Source: Bombyx mori (Eukaryota; Arthropoda; Insecta; Lepidoptera; Bombycidae). Taken from it: 64,000 nt of DNA. This document shows positions 1 through 15,100 of this stretch, piece after piece. Below the pieces are notes generated by a model that was not told where the DNA came from, did not search any database, and was given only the letters and a program-made list of their open reading frames with translations. Both the position numbers and the translations under genes were made by a program. Each line of letters opens with the position of its first letter. The stretch's first letter is position 1. The DNA lies in NCBI RefSeq assembly GCF_030269925.1, contig NC_085107.1, positions 372,001 to 436,000 on the forward strand, read 5' to 3'.

Positions 1-4
1 CCAG

Positions 5-176
5 GTAATGGAAGCACTTACTGAAGTATTATCCAGGATACAGCCCCTTCACCGCGGGAAAGACGCTAGAATATCGAGTCAGAGGCGCGGCGACGCACAA
101 TCGGCTCTGAAGAATGAAGATCTAATGAAGGCGTTGGCGTTGGCAAGTCAAGCCGTACTCAGGGCTCCCGTTACGG
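5..176 (+). CDS. SMYD4-like exon: first TPR region
   Basis: The exon follows a ccag acceptor at the window edge and ends before the donor gtacag (177). It ends in phase 1. It encodes GKDARISSQRRGDAQSAL.. and ..KALALASQAVLRAP, the usual SMYD4 'GK-x-R-x-G-N-x-x-F' helix pair, although the Gly-Asn-Phe positions have changed. The first Met in frame is at 8, but the family has further N-terminal residues, so I treat this as an internal or truncated first exon. Confidence 0.7.
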
Positions 177-3100
177 GTACAGACTTATTAATCTAGCTTA
201 TTATTATCTATCTTATTAATTAGTATACATGCCAGGTTCGCGCTCGGGCCAGCTCAGCGCTGCTATAGGCACTTCTCAATGAGAAACCATACGTCCGTGA
301 CTTAATCCGGGAAAATGTTCATAAAGCTCAATAAAATATGTTTTGCATTGTATTAGCAGCCAGAGGGTAATGACATTTTCTTCTCTCGGTCTATAGATTT
401 TATATACCAATGCTGAACACGAGACTGAGCTATGCACTTCAATGTGCCACTGACCGACATTAATGGCTACCTACTGATCTCAAAAAAGTGTATCAGGCGG
501 ACGCACCATGATGCTCAGCAATGAGCGAACGATTAAAAGAGGAGAACTAATCCCACAGTGTAATAACCTGCTTTGTTCGACAGCTTAATGAGCGATGTTG
601 GCTCCTGTGACCTGGTAACCACTATAAATTACACTTTATTTTTAGTGGGACGTAAAAATATGCTAGGGAACGTATTGAACGGTCGTATTACACTTAACTC
701 GTAATTGGCCAAAGTTAGTTAAATAAATTGGTAACTCAAATCAAATCAGATCAAAAAACTTTTATTCAACATAAATGAAAGTACATGCTTGTTGAACGTC
801 AAAAGAACTATCGCCAATTCACAAAACTAGCCTCCGTCCTGAGAAGAACTGGCAAGAAACTCAGCGGGCTCAAGAAAATATCACGTATAGCTCTTTTCTG
901 CAGAATAAATATCATTTCTACATCGGCCGCATTGCCGCATAGCAAAATGCCATAGGACATGACACTGTTGAAGTAACTAAAATAAACTAAACGAGCCGTG
1001 TCCGCGTTTGTTAATATTCTAATTTTTTTTACTGCGTATGCTGCAGAGCTGAGCTTACTCGCCAATTTATCTCATTACTCAGACCTTAGCGTAAGAATTT
1101 ATAGCATCAAACTACATTTATTACAAATATAGTTTTGACAAATGAAAGGAAGTTATATACCTATACATATATTTTATAACGAAAATAGCCCCAACAAGTT
1201 CCAAGGTGAACCGAAACCAATCAGTGACCTGAAGCGAAACAAATCAACGTTTCACAAAGTCCACACGCTCCGCAACAGGAGTCGAAGGGTCTTATTCTCA
1301 AACCGCACACGGCGCTTGATCGATGTAACCCTGCGAAATGTTTACTTTTCCTGTCCAATATTATTTCATTATAAAACTTTAGCAGAACTTGATCAAGTTC
1401 GGGACGGTGGAGAAAATGTCTTAACACTGTGGGAATAGGTCAGAAAATAAACTGCCTGAAGGCAGGGAGGCTGAAGCGCTCGAATACGAGTAGAACTGAT
1501 TAATCTTGGAACGGAGAAAGAAGTGAAATTATTAACGATTCGACGAATGACTTAGTTGGCCTCGTTCAACCAGTCGCTTTGAAAATCTATAGGGAAGGCA
1601 CAACTTCTTGACTTCTTGTGGCTGACATGATGATGATCACTTTAAAACTGAGCAAATACCTTATTTTATAATATCATAGGATTTTTCCGATTATCTCGAC
1701 TCGTAATTAGCTGCTATTTCACTACACACCAGAGCGAACCGCATCGAAATATGAAATGAAGATAAACTTAGTTCGGCTTCGTCCCGTAACATTTTCTAAA
1801 GAACTTGTTTGCTTTTCAACGTTACCGTAGCTCTCGTATTCGCTCAGATATTTTAATCTTTTTCCATAATTCAACACGACCTTTTCTCATCTGTGTTTTT
1901 TTAGGATTCCGGGAATAAATTATATCCAACGAATCATTAATAATTTTGTAATATTCAATTAAATTCCGAAATCCATCATTTCAGCGAATAAATTTGCTGT
2001 TTCGCTCACATCTTGATAATCACGATCTTATCACAGCAACACCTTGTTACGACTATTCTTCAGTTCACTAGCCTCTACTCATTGAAAGCTAACTTGTACC
2101 GGTTATATGTTGTACAATGCATGTATGAGATCACAAACAAAATAATAACCATTACACAATTCACACAATCAAGAAATCGTAAAGATATTTTTAATTATAC
2201 AATAGTATTTATTGACTTCGTTGGACTGTTCAATTGTGACGATTTCAAAAATGTCCGTAAACTAGCTATTGATCTCACCCTGTAGACTGGATGTTAAGAT
2301 ACTATAATAGCATAGCACTGCATCTTCATTTTCCAACTATAAATACAATTAAAGGACAATTTGTTCTGTTATCCGCTTACTAAAGAGTTAAAACCTTATA
2401 GAGCGCAACATTCTCAAGAGGATTCAAGAGTGAAATTGCTCCAAGATAACAACATGACGTTTAATAGAATTGGCTGAATCGAGTTTGAAACTAAATGCAG
2501 AAAACTTTGGACAGCTCTCGGAAAGAGCTAAATGAAATGAATGAGAGAGTCGCGAAGGATTTGTGCCAGACAGGCCTGTTTGCAAACTTTGAGCCTCAGT
2601 ATTATTACATCGGCAAACGGACAGGCAGTTTTAATTGCAAATGTCATCGGAGCCAATTTATAGAGCAATAAAACTGAGACCAGAGCGAAACGCATCAGTT
2701 AATTTTAGCACATAATAATAACTTTGAAGTACCTAGTCTATTCATTTACGGCCGTTGGCTGGAGACAGTGTACAGCAAGCACACTTGTCTCTCGTAAAAG
2801 GAAAAATTTTCAGTTCTCATCATAAATACACTTCACTTTTAAAAATAGCGTATTCTTTCCTTATTTATCATAAGTTTTTGCGCGTAAGGCGTTGGCGTGT
2901 AGTTTTATTACGGAAAAGCAAAATCTACTCTATTTTCGTACGGTTTTCTTAATTTCATGATACGCTAAGGTCGTGTTGACTGTTCGATCATTTTTTAATA
3001 TGTGATTTGCCTAACAAAATTATATTACTTTGCCTCCTTCGGAATACGCTTCTTTTCTACTATTCTTCTTTGTATTTAATTTCAAAGGTACTTTCCAAAA

Positions 3101-6100
3101 CAAGATTGAGTTAACTCCCAAAGATAGTACTGTTCTTCTGATCTAACAATATATAATACATAGTGGGCCTACATCACCTGGTACCGCTGTTATCCTCTTG
3201 TGCAACTTGTCGCTTGCCTCACAAAGCAATCGGTTGCTTTCACGTTGTTACTCTGCATTGTTTAAAGTAATCTGGTAAACTGATAACGTCCAGTCGGCAA
3301 ACGCCTTCTTATTAAAAAACCAAATGCAAAGAGAACGTAAAAGTTTTTTGTTTAAACTAGTGGCAGGGCGATGAAATTCTTTGAATCTGTGTTTTGTCGT
3401 CAGGAGAAAATGAAGCGATTGACGGCGGGGTGTCGCTGGCTTTGGCGCTGTGGCTTCGGTCTGAGATCCTGCTGAAATTAAATAGACCTCAAGCCGCCCT
3501 AGAAGATTTGAAGTTAGCTCTAAAGGAACGCCTACCTGCCAGAATGCGAGCCCACTACTACTGGAGAATGGGACACTGCTACCGAGGTTAGTGATGCGAA
3601 ACTAAATCAATATTCAGTTTCATTAGATTTAATGGTTATTGGCTGCGTGGCGGGGCTGCACTCAGCTCTATCAGTTGTAATGAGCTTTTATGTTGTACAT
3701 TATCTAGGCAACATTTATCAAAATGTAATTTTATGCAGTAATTTTTTTTTATAGTAGGCGAACTAGTTATTTTGTTGTGTATCGCCATCTGATAAACTTT
3801 TGAGGAGCCAGTATGCTAACAAAGAACAGCAAAAATACGTAGACCTCAATTAACTACGAGGTGGTATTATAAAAATGTATTTTATATTTTGTAACATCTA
3901 GTTTTACAGGGAAAATCTAAAATTTATCTAAATATTGCTGTAGGCGTGGCGCGTCTCCCCGAAAGTGAGCCGCGGGCGCGGAAGGCCCATTCTCGGCGGT
4001 CCGTGTTCGAGTCGTGGTCGAGGCGGTTGGCCAACCCCACGTGGGGTCTATGGACCGTGGAGGCGGTTTACCCGGTCTTTGATGGTGAATCGTGGCGAAA
4101 CACGCCTCACCTTTCGTCTGGTGCAGGTGCTGACCGGGCACGGGTGCTTCGGGAAGTACCTGCACCAGATAGGAGCTGAGCCGACAACGAGGTGCTACCA
4201 TTGTGCACACGACCTGGAAACGGCGGAGCATACTTTCTCTATCTGCCTCGCTTGGGAGGTGCAGCGCCGTGTCTTGGTCGCAAAGATAGAACCAGACTTG
4301 TCGCTATTTGGCGTCGTGGCTCGATGCTTGCCGGCGACGAGTCCTCGAAGGCTATGCTCGACTTCTGCGCGTGCACTATTTCGCGAAAGGAGGCGGCCAG
4401 GCGAGAGAGGCAAAACTCTCCTCACTACGCAGAAATCCGCCGCCGCCGAGCAGGGCAAGGAGGGACCGAGGCGTGGGGCGGCGTGCTCCGGATGATGGTA
4501 GATCGCGTTCCCCCGACCGCACCGAGAGAAGGTGCAGCGCGGCGCCGTCAAGGCGGACACCCGGCCCGTCGATCGAGGGAACCGGAGGTCGTGTCGCATG
4601 AGGGATGGCGGGATGGATGTAATAAAATATGCTCTGCGTCAACCCTGTCCCGCCGTCTCGATAGCTTCGACTGGGCTCCGGCCCGGTCCGGCGTAGGGCG
4701 CCGGCTGTGAGCGGCCGGAGTTTTAGTGAGGTTCAACTCCCACATACCCTACCTGCCGTGCGGGTAGGGATCCGGCTATTTTATCCAGTAGAAAAAAAAC
4801 CAATCTGTTAGGGCTTTTTAATATACAAATATAATATAGTACAATATATATTAAAAATATAAACATTATTTGAATTGATGAAATCAAAGAGAATTGTATT
4901 TATTTAATTACATATATTATTTAATCATTTTTATTATTCGTATGTGCTATAGATACATTAATTGATCGATCGGATCGATGCATTAATTATAGTTACGCGA
5001 TGGAGAAACAGTATCGTGTAAACATAAAATAATAAACAGTTATGATTTGTGTGCGTGGAGTGGCGTCATGCCGTTGTTATTAAGCAACCTCATAATTTGG
5101 ACGAATTTAATTTGTTGCACGCCTCAGACGAATGCATTATCTCCATCGTGAGGATACAAATTATTATATTGTCCAAATAGATTACCTACCACAGGCTTGA
5201 CTTCACCGGGCTCTCGCTTATTCAAGCTCACGTTTAAAAGACGACAATGTCAAAACTTTGTGGAAAACACCGTGGGGAGAAGCTCGTTGAGGCGCCGGAT
5301 GGCTACCTTTTGACACCGAAAAACGGATCGGGTCCAGTTGCAAGGGATGCTTTTGCGCTAGTTGCTAGTGGCGAAACTCATCCAAAATTCTCTTTTAAGG
5401 CATATTCATATACACTCCCAACGTTTATTTTATCCCTTAGTAATATGTACATGCATTTGCTACGAGTGGCACACCTGTGTACCGCTGTTCCTAGAATAAA
5501 AACCAACCTTTCAAATAATCTTCCGATAAAATCGCTAAGAAGTACGTGACTATACTCGTAAACCAGGACGCAATTATAAATCTTAAAAAGTGTCAAAGTG
5601 GGAAACATTCTGCAATACTGCGGTATCTGCGGATCGTAAATATTTAGAAGTCTACGGTTCTGGCAAGACCTTCCTTTTACCTTAAAAATGGAAAATTACT
5701 AATCAACAGATGAAAGGAATTATTAATTTCACCTTAAAACGTTTCCACATTTCTGATTCTCTTTACGAGTTTTCGTTACGTTTTAGTGAATACCGTTTGT
5801 ATAATATACATTGAAATTTCAGTCATTGGTTCTTAGAAAGAAATTAAGCATAATTTATTTGAATTAAATGGCCTTTGTGATATTTAAAATATCTAAAAGT
5901 AATGAATAAGTAGGTTATTGTAACAGAAAACATTCGGAATGTAAAGATTTGATGAGTTTGTTTGCGTTGTCGTTTTTGAAGTGAAAACATCTTTAGAATC
6001 GTTGTGATTTCAAACCGGATGCAACGGAAAAAACGACAGGTAAGAGACACAAATACAAAAATGTGTAGGATGAAGCCAGCAAAGAATGAGACAGAAATAT

Positions 6101-9100
6101 ACATACTATTTAATACAGCGCCATCTGTGAGATATTTTAATACTAACGTGTGTATGAAAGCTCTTGTAGTGAATTTTAATTTAGGATTATACGTGAAATT
6201 AAAATATCAATTCACAGAGGGCGCTACCTTACAGTTATTTACTAATGACAAAATTTTACATATACTTAAGACGTTTAGGATAATTGTATTTTAATTTTGG
6301 AAGGTTTCACTTCTACCACGTGTGAATTGCACACATTTTGTTTTTTTCTTTACATATTTCTTAGTAGCTTATGTGGCTATTCCAGCATTTCCAGCTACGC
6401 CCGGACGGGTAGGTGAGTTCACGGGCTCAACCTGAGAGAATTCGCTAACACTAGCGCCCGGCAGTAATTTATACACTAGTGCATTTATACACTGTTTGTA
6501 ATTGAGTTAAAATATTCCGACAGCGTTTTATTTCAATCGTTGCCACAAATTATATATCGTTCCGAGTTTCTGAGAAAATCCTCTATTGAACTTCAAGCGC
6601 GGAACATACTTAGTCTGGCCATAAATACTGTTACAATTAAAAATAAAAATAAATCTATTGCAAATAACATATTTATTACTTTTACAGTGTGTTAGTTTAA
6701 TACATAAATATAAAACAATTTAAAGTATAAAAAGCTTATTCGAAGTGGTCTCCATTGGCTGCAACACAGTCCTTTAAACGTTGAGGCCAGTTATCAATAG
6801 AAGCACGCACTCTTTCCATGGGAAAAATTGTCACTGCCAATCGTACGGATTGTTTTAGGGACTCCAAATTATCATGGCGTTTAGAGCAAGCCGTACTCTC
6901 TAATAAATCCAGCGGATTAAGATCGGGACTAGACAACAGCCAGTCTTCAGCTCTGATGAAGTCCGAAACGTTTGTTTCCAACCAAGACTGCGTAGACCGA
7001 GCCTTATGACCTGGCGCCGAGTCTTGCTGGAAGGACCATTCTTGATTATTGAACATGGTGTTGTTAAGGGACTTCACTACCTTCTCCAGAATGGTATCTT
7101 GATACAGTTGTGCCGATGTTTTGATACCTTTTTCACAAAAGTATGGCTCAGTCACTCCTTCATAGCTAATACCCCACCAAACCATCACTGAAGTCGGATA
7201 GTGCCCACGTTGCACTCTGTCGACTAATTGGGAAGCTTCCATAGAGATTTGAGCATAAATACGGTCATTTTGTTTGTTAAAATGTTGCTCAATTGTAAAA
7301 CTTTTCTCATCAGTAAACAAAATTTCCTATGACCTCCTTTTGCGTACCGCTTCAGTAGTTGTTTCGATTTTACCACCATATTCTCTTTTAAATTATTATT
7401 ATCAGTTAAGAAATGACCAGTACGTCTCTTATAGGCTGCAAGTCCTAAGTCATCTTTTAAAATACGCGACATGGTTCTAGGTGCTATAAAATCTTTTGCT
7501 TTCGGACAGGATTTCTTCGCATTCTTTCCCTTACTGCTTTGACCACCTTTTTCGTACGAACGCTACGTGGACGGCCAGATCTTTTTCTGTCACAAACAGA
7601 GGAGGTCTCATTGCACCTATTAATAGCCCGGTACACAAACATTTTACTAATACCAAGCGTATGGAGAGTTTTAAAAATTCCATTTGTCTCCATACCTACT
7701 TTGTGTAATGCAATCACAGCGATTCGGTTCTCTTTATCACCCCACTCCATTTTAATATCGCAAAATATTGTACAATGCATTGGCGCCAAAATAAGAAAAA
7801 TCAATGAGCAATCATATTAAAATGACAGATTTCAAATTCAAATGTAATATTTTGTTTATTTTTAATTGTAACAGTGTTTATGGCCAGACTAAGTAGAAAA
7901 AATGGTTATTGGAAAACGTCTATTCTAAATTTAATTAATAAATGCATGCAATGCAATTCAATTTATTTTGTTACTTTGTGCATAGATTTGTCCGTGATCT
8001 GACTGGTAAGATTCCATGTATTTGCGTCGATTGATACCACTAAGAAGGAATTCAAAGCAGACAGAAGGTTCTTAGCAGTCACAATTTTGATAAGTACCTA
8101 ATATTTTTGACACCGTACCATTTTGATATATGTATATATAGCGTGCTCATGAGTAACTTATAAAATGAAGGAATAACATTGTGTAATAAAAATGAAGTCC
8201 GCTAATAGATATGAAGTTCTCAGTTGATCCCAGATTTATAAACCGATCAGAAAGACATTTGTTGAACTTTTGGTCAGAGAAGAACTATTGGATGAGGTAG
8301 AACTAAACACAAACCCGAATCACTTATGACATTAAAATTTAATGTCCCATTCATAAAAGTATTAATAACTTGTAATTAGACAATAAACATTTTTACTACT
8401 TAAACTTGTGTGTCACCATCTATCAATGAAACTCAGCGATATCGTCCTGTGGTTAAAATAAAAGAAAACGTGAACTCACAAAAGGTTTTATTTTCTCACA
8501 AGACACGCTAGATGGCAGTTAAATAAATATAAATGTCTCGCTTGGGGGGAATAATGCGAAAGTATAGAGGGCAGAACTAGGGAATACCATCTCAGTATAT
8601 TAAAAATTGTCCACTGAAAAGGAACTAATTAAGGTGGCGCCATGGTAGCAAGTGGAAAGATTTTGAAAACAGCACCATAAGCTTCGGTTAAGTTCCGATA
8701 TGCACTGCGTGTTGCGCATTGTTTTCACTTCGATAAAAAAATATTTTTTTAATTTAGTTAGATTTAAAAATTGAATATTCAAGTTATTATCAGTTCAATT
8801 AATCTCAAAATAAAAGTAAGTATAGTAAAAGGAAATATTGTTTTTTTAAGCAATTTTTTTATATAATATCTTAATAGCCGAATTATTGAAATGAGGTCAT
8901 GTACGGTAAAATTAATCATATGATCAAAGCTCGGATAGCACCTTACTTCGAAAACTCCAGTGTTCACAGTAGAAAAATGGCAACGATTTATGATCTCTTT
9001 AGTCTAGGATACCGCGACTATGTACTGTTAGAGTACTGAAGAGTGTTTGCAGTGTATATCGGAACATAGCCTTTACTCCAATCCAGCACACTTCAAATTT

Positions 9101-12100
9101 CTTTTTTCCTACTTAAGCTAGCCTTGAGAGGCTATATTCGCGTAACCTTAACTAGTAGGTGAGCTCACGGGGCTCAAACCTGATGACATTTCAATCTGTT
9201 GTTTTTAAAACTGCTATAATCATACCATTTCCACTTCCTACACTAGTGCTACTTCGGTGAGTCTTGGAACTATAAGTTACTGCTTACAGGTGGAGTTTTC
9301 AACTCGTCCCTTAAACAAGATGGTACTCCTCAGTGCTATCGTCCATGTGCGAAATGCGCGCGCATCCTGAGTTGTATATTCTGTTGAGTGTAACGCTACT
9401 TAGATGTAGTGCTGTGCTTCGCAAAATAACATTCGCTTTAAACAGTTTTACAATTCATGAAATCACAAACATTAAATTTATATTTTGGTCCAAGATATGG
9501 AACCGGTCGAGACGCGCTGTTAATTTTGTATCTACTCTTCTTATTTTGGAGGAAAATCTAGTAAGTCATTCTCGAAACTATGTATTACTAAATTATTTTA
9601 TTAAAATGAAACTTCACCAGAATACGTAATGAGTTCAGTGAATTGAATTCACTGTCACAATATACGAATTCGGTCCTAACTAATAATATATTTAAGCGAT
9701 GATTTAGCTAGTTTAAGTTTCTACGTTATCATAAACAAAAACCGGTACCTACAGTTATCATAGATACCGCGATGTTTCCCAGGTACCGGAGAGGCTACAA
9801 GAGCGAAGGTGTCGTATGAACTGGCCGGCCGACTGCTCGCTAAGGACGAGGTCGCCAAAACACAGCTAACTAAAGACATTGAAACTCTAGATTATACAGT
9901 ACAATCGAAACGGCCGCCCGATAAGAATGGTAATTATTACAACAATGAATAATAATAATCCTTATAGCAAGGTCACTAGGCTTAAAGTTTAGATTTTACA
10001 ATATGAAAAAAATCCTAAAAGGTGTGATACGTAAGTAGGACCTTCCATTGAAGAAACTATTTTAATTTTCGTTGATATCCAACTTCATGGCCTATATAAT
10101 CGTACATTATTAACGACTTCCATTTGCAAGAATGTATATGGCCATCCTTGAAAAGATGAGACCAACATTTCAATACATACATATGTATGTATGATGCAGC
10201 TCCGTTTTAATTAAAACATGTAATGGCTTTGTTGTGAAAATACATAGGATGACTTTTTTTTCCTTACTGTGTTGATAGCCTTGAGAGGCTATTTCAGCTT
10301 CTCCTCGACGTGTAGGTGAGCTCACGGTGCTCAAACGGGAGTATTGCTAACACTGGCCCTAGCAAGGACAGTACTTTTCAGAATCTGCCACCGGATCGGA
10401 AACGCGACCCACTAAGAAGATCCGGCGAGAAACTCAGTAGGTTGTGTCTGTGGGTTAATTCGCTCGTCGAGCCCTTCGTCGCAAGCGCCGGGTTCGGGTT
10501 CGGGCGCGAGGACCGAAACGCATTACTGTTTCACGGTAGAAATAGGCAGGGCGGTGTTACTTACCCGTGCGGTATCACAAGACGTCATACCATCAGTAAA
10601 AAAGTTTTGACTTACACATACCTGGACGTTATTATTTGCAGCCACCACACTAACCGGAGGAGCGAAATTAAACTTGCCATCTTTATCGAAACTACTGAAA
10701 ATAGTAGAAGAAGAGAACAAGGTACCTAACTATTTACCTTCGCTTTCATCTATCCGACTTTAATAACTAAGTACATAGTGGCCCTTTTAGTAGTTAAGTG
10801 TACATCATTAATCTAAAGTAACTCGACCGTCTACTATAGCTGTAGTACTCATAATCTTTACTGTTGACACATACAAGGTTATTTATGTTTTTAAATCGCC
10901 TAGAACGGTTACCGGAGTCCAGAGCCATCACAAGGTGACAACCCTCATCCACATTGAGGCGATTGTTCCAAAATTCATACCGAAAAGTAGGAGTGCTTAG
11001 CAGCAGGCGTGGTCGAGACGGTGCAGCGGTGGTCCGATGGAGTGCGAGCTTACAATAATAAGGAAGCCCACGATGCTAAATGGGGATTTACTCGAGCATC
11101 ATAGAGACCTGTTGGGTTGCAAAGTTTAGATGATAAAAAGAAAAAAATGTCATATAATTTTATTAATAATTTTCATCGGTGGGGGAAGCGGCTATAGATT
11201 TTCTGATTTGTAAAAAAAAACTGTTACAAATGGACATACACAAGCGCGTCAGATATTGGTAGCATAAATGTCCTACGTATTTTTAATAATGTAAGTATGC
11301 TACTTATCTTAATCTGACGCGCTCGAGAATTTCTGATGATGATTTTTTTTTTTAAATTACTAATTTGATCATTTATTCTGGACGCGCGGCCTTATCTATG
11401 AGGTTCATATTTAGTGGAGATACTTAACCGGATACAAGGTATCCCCCTGTATATTAATCTGCCGCGCTTTAATTAGTCGTGATCAACCTATCTTATGTGC
11501 ACCTAGAAAATATAGATTATCTTTCTAGTTAGTAGAACTATAATATTATTCAGGCTTAGTGTAATCTTTTAATTTTATAGAAAATTATTGATGGATTTAA
11601 TGTAGGTATAGGTTAAATAAACCCTGCGCATTGCATTACAACGTTGAAAAGTAAACGTTTATAACACTGACTGGTAGGAGTCAAGAAGAAAAATGACATA
11701 CCTAGTATATATTATTGTAATTGCACATTGCACAAACACATGTAAAACATACCAATAATTTGAATAAATAAATAACTTATTATTGAATATATAATATAAT
11801 ACGTTAGATTGCGCAGAAACAGATTATCGAGAAACGCTTTACTGGTGGTAGGACCTCTTGTGAGTCCGCGCGGGTGGGTACCACCACCCTGCCTGTTTCT
11901 GCCGTGAAGCAGAAATTCGTTTCGGCTTGAAGGGCGGGGCAGCCGTTGTAACTATACTTGAGACCTTAGAACTTATATCTCAAGGTGGGTGCATTTGCGT
12001 GATGTCCGCACCAGTGACTCCGTGCTCCAGTAACCACTTAACATCAGGTGGGCTATGAGCTCGTACAACCATTTTAGCAATAAAAAAAAACGCACCAGTG

Positions 12101-15100
12101 TATACTATGAATCGATAGTCACTTATAAAGGCAGACGTACACGGTAGGGTCGCTTCGCCGTGGCCAGTGCTCCGGTTCGAACGGGAGACGTCCTGCTGGT
12201 TGACAGTCCGTACGCAGCCTGCCTGCTCTCGGATTACTACGGAACGCACTGCCTTCATTGTTTCAGAAGGTAAATCAGACATTCCTATAGTACCCCGCAC
12301 TCTCAACTCTGTATTGAACATCAGAGGAACCATGCCTTTCAAAACAAATTTAGTAAGTTAATCGATACTAGGGGTTCAAGATTATGAATACATGTTGGCT
12401 CATTAAATCATGTGAGTCGTAACTCTCTCATATCACTTCTATCCCCTCGACGCTCTAAGCCGAATTATTCTTATAGCGTAGTGTTAAACACATTCAACAA
12501 ATGTTAATAGTTAATTAAAGTTATAACAATATCACACAAGATTAAATTCACATCAATGTTGATAAACGTATATATATAAGTAGTTGTCCTCTTAGTATGG
12601 CTTAATCACTATATAGTATAAAACAGTCGCTTTCTCTGTTCCTATATCCCTATGTATGCTTAAACCTTTAAAACTACGCAAGTGATTGAAGAGGAAGGAT
12701 TATATGTATAATAACATCCATTAAACAGTGGAGAAATCAATAATAAATTACAGTTTCCGAAGCGAAGCCAGGGCGGGTCGCTAGTATAGTATAAATATGA
12801 TCTGCTTCATTACACTGCATTGTTGTGGACGCACCACAGAACTGCGACAGTCAGTCGCATGACACTTAAGAATATTTTAACGGCAGTCAGCGGCTTGACT
12901 CTGCCTCTCGCATTGCTGAAGTCCATGGGCGACGGTAACCACTCACCATCACCACCAATTATTATGCTTGTCTGCCTATAAGAACAATAAAAAAAATCCC
13001 CCTTAAGTAGTGGTAGTTTCTTGTCAGTTGCACATTGCTCTAGGTTTATTTGACTATTTCTAGGTTGGCGGACTGCGAAGAGTCGGCCCCGGTGTGGTGT
13101 CCCAAATGCTCAGGCGTTGTGTTCTGTAGTATCGAATGTCGCGATACTGCGGTTTCTTCGTATCACTCCTTTGAGTGCCAGTTCCTAGATCTATTTGTGG
13201 GTAAGTCCACAAAACAACTATAAAACAGCTAAAGACTTGATTATAACTTGTGAGGGGTTACTACTTAATATAATCGATTCATTTAAAGCTTCTGGTTAGA
13301 TAACATATACAGCAGTACGTATAATGTATGCTCACACACTGTATGTAACATGCTAATTTATTTGTAAAACTTCGTTTTATAAGATTAAGAATAAAGAAAG
13401 GGATGAAAATGTATTTTACAAAAATATTTTTTATAATTTTTATATGATGATAAAACCAAATTTTTATTTAAAAATAAAACAATATAAATGAACATTTAAT
13501 TAATTTTAGTGTTTCTATAGGTTCCGGAATGTCCATCCTGAGTCACATTGCTCTCAGAATGGTGACACAATCAGATCTCGAAACGTGTCTGACAATCCAC
13601 TCAAAGTACATCTCCAATGACATTAAAACCGTTGAAGGGAGCGTGCTTAACGACATCGAAGGCGTTGCCAAAAAATCTAAAATGAAAAGTAGAAAAGAGA
13701 GACTGAATAGAAATAAGAAAAGCCATAAGATGTCTGTAGAGAAGAATGATAGAGTTGACGTAATGGAAGATAAACTGGAAGACAAAAATAATTTTGAAGA
13801 GAAGTTAGAATTGAAAGCGGCGCAAGTTTACTCTCTCTGTACACACTCTGACCGGAGAAGGGGTGATGATTACTTGAAGAGGATAGTGATGGGCTATTTC
13901 CTGACAGAATGCCTGAAGCACGCTGGATTTTTCAAAAACTGCAATAAAAATAATTTGACTAAAGGTAATTAAGTATATTATTATAGACGACTGATAGCAT
14001 CAGTACACTAACATGAGCCTACGAAATAAAGATTGTTACGCGCTGGGGTTCGGGATAAATAAAAATTCTACTGGAGTACAGCTAAAAACTGTATTCAGCA
14101 CTAAAAACACTTAAACACTTCACAAATACTTTAAAACACTCAACAAACACTTAAAACTCTCAATTCGCTTCTTTCGCTTCGCTTCAGGTGATCCGTTCGT
14201 TGTTTCGCTTCGACTAGTTCCGATTACTGACTTACGGCGCGCCATTGCAGGCAGCGGCTTGGCTCTGCCCCTGGCATTGCTGACGTCCATTGGCGACGGT
14301 GACCACTTACCATCAGGTGGGCCGTATGCTCGTCTGCCTAAAGAAAAACGCTTTTATAGCCGATACCTCATCCCTAGAAACAGAATATTCCACAAATCTC
14401 TAGTAGTTAGTTTCCGCTATCTGTCAATAGAGGGCATTATAATTCTCGATCATTCTGGATCCTTCGATATTCGTTCGACTATTCGGCGATAGATGGCACT
14501 ACTCTTACCGGCGTAACAATATTTAGTAAAAAAATTGCAAACCCGCTGAACGTCGTTCTAGCTTACGGTACTCTCCGGGTCGTAGCTTATTTTTAATAGA
14601 AATTAACTTTTATATTTTTTTGTAATTAATAATTATAACGATGGTAGGATGGTATCTCGGCCTGCACCGGTAGGTGCTACGAACACTCTTATTTTTGGCA
14701 TAAAGCAGTAACGCGTTCTGGCTTGAAGAGTTGGACAGCTGTTAACAACTGTGCAGTTGAAACTTAAATATTGCTGGAGTTCGGGATAAATAAAACTTCT
14801 ACCGAAGTACAAACTAAAACTCTATTTAACATTAATAATACACTATTTACGGAATCCGTGGGTTATCCGTTTGCGGTTTCGCTTCGAGTAGACCCGATTA
14901 CTAACTGCCTCCGTATCGTTTATACAACGCTTTTAAAGTCGATACGACATCCCTAGAACTACCGAGAGCATTCCTGACAAGTAAATAATTTCGATATGTG
15001 TTTCTGCTAATTGACAGTAGATAGCTTTGTACTTCTCGAGCATTCTACACGTTCTTACGGATCCATCAGATCCAATAACCTCTGCATTAGACGCCTTCAG

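Noticed and set aside
3946..4745. Several overlapping ORFs on both strands
   Set aside because: GC-rich R1-clade LINE fragment gives many open frames; only the + frames with the zinc knuckle and its continuation are meaningful.
5247..5549. 100-codon ORF as an exon
   Set aside because: No recognised family, no splice borders in phase with the surrounding gene, and it ends in AT-rich sequence.
10316..10729. 137-codon + ORF
   Set aside because: Covered by a family J LINE tail and a reversed Bm1; translation has no domain.
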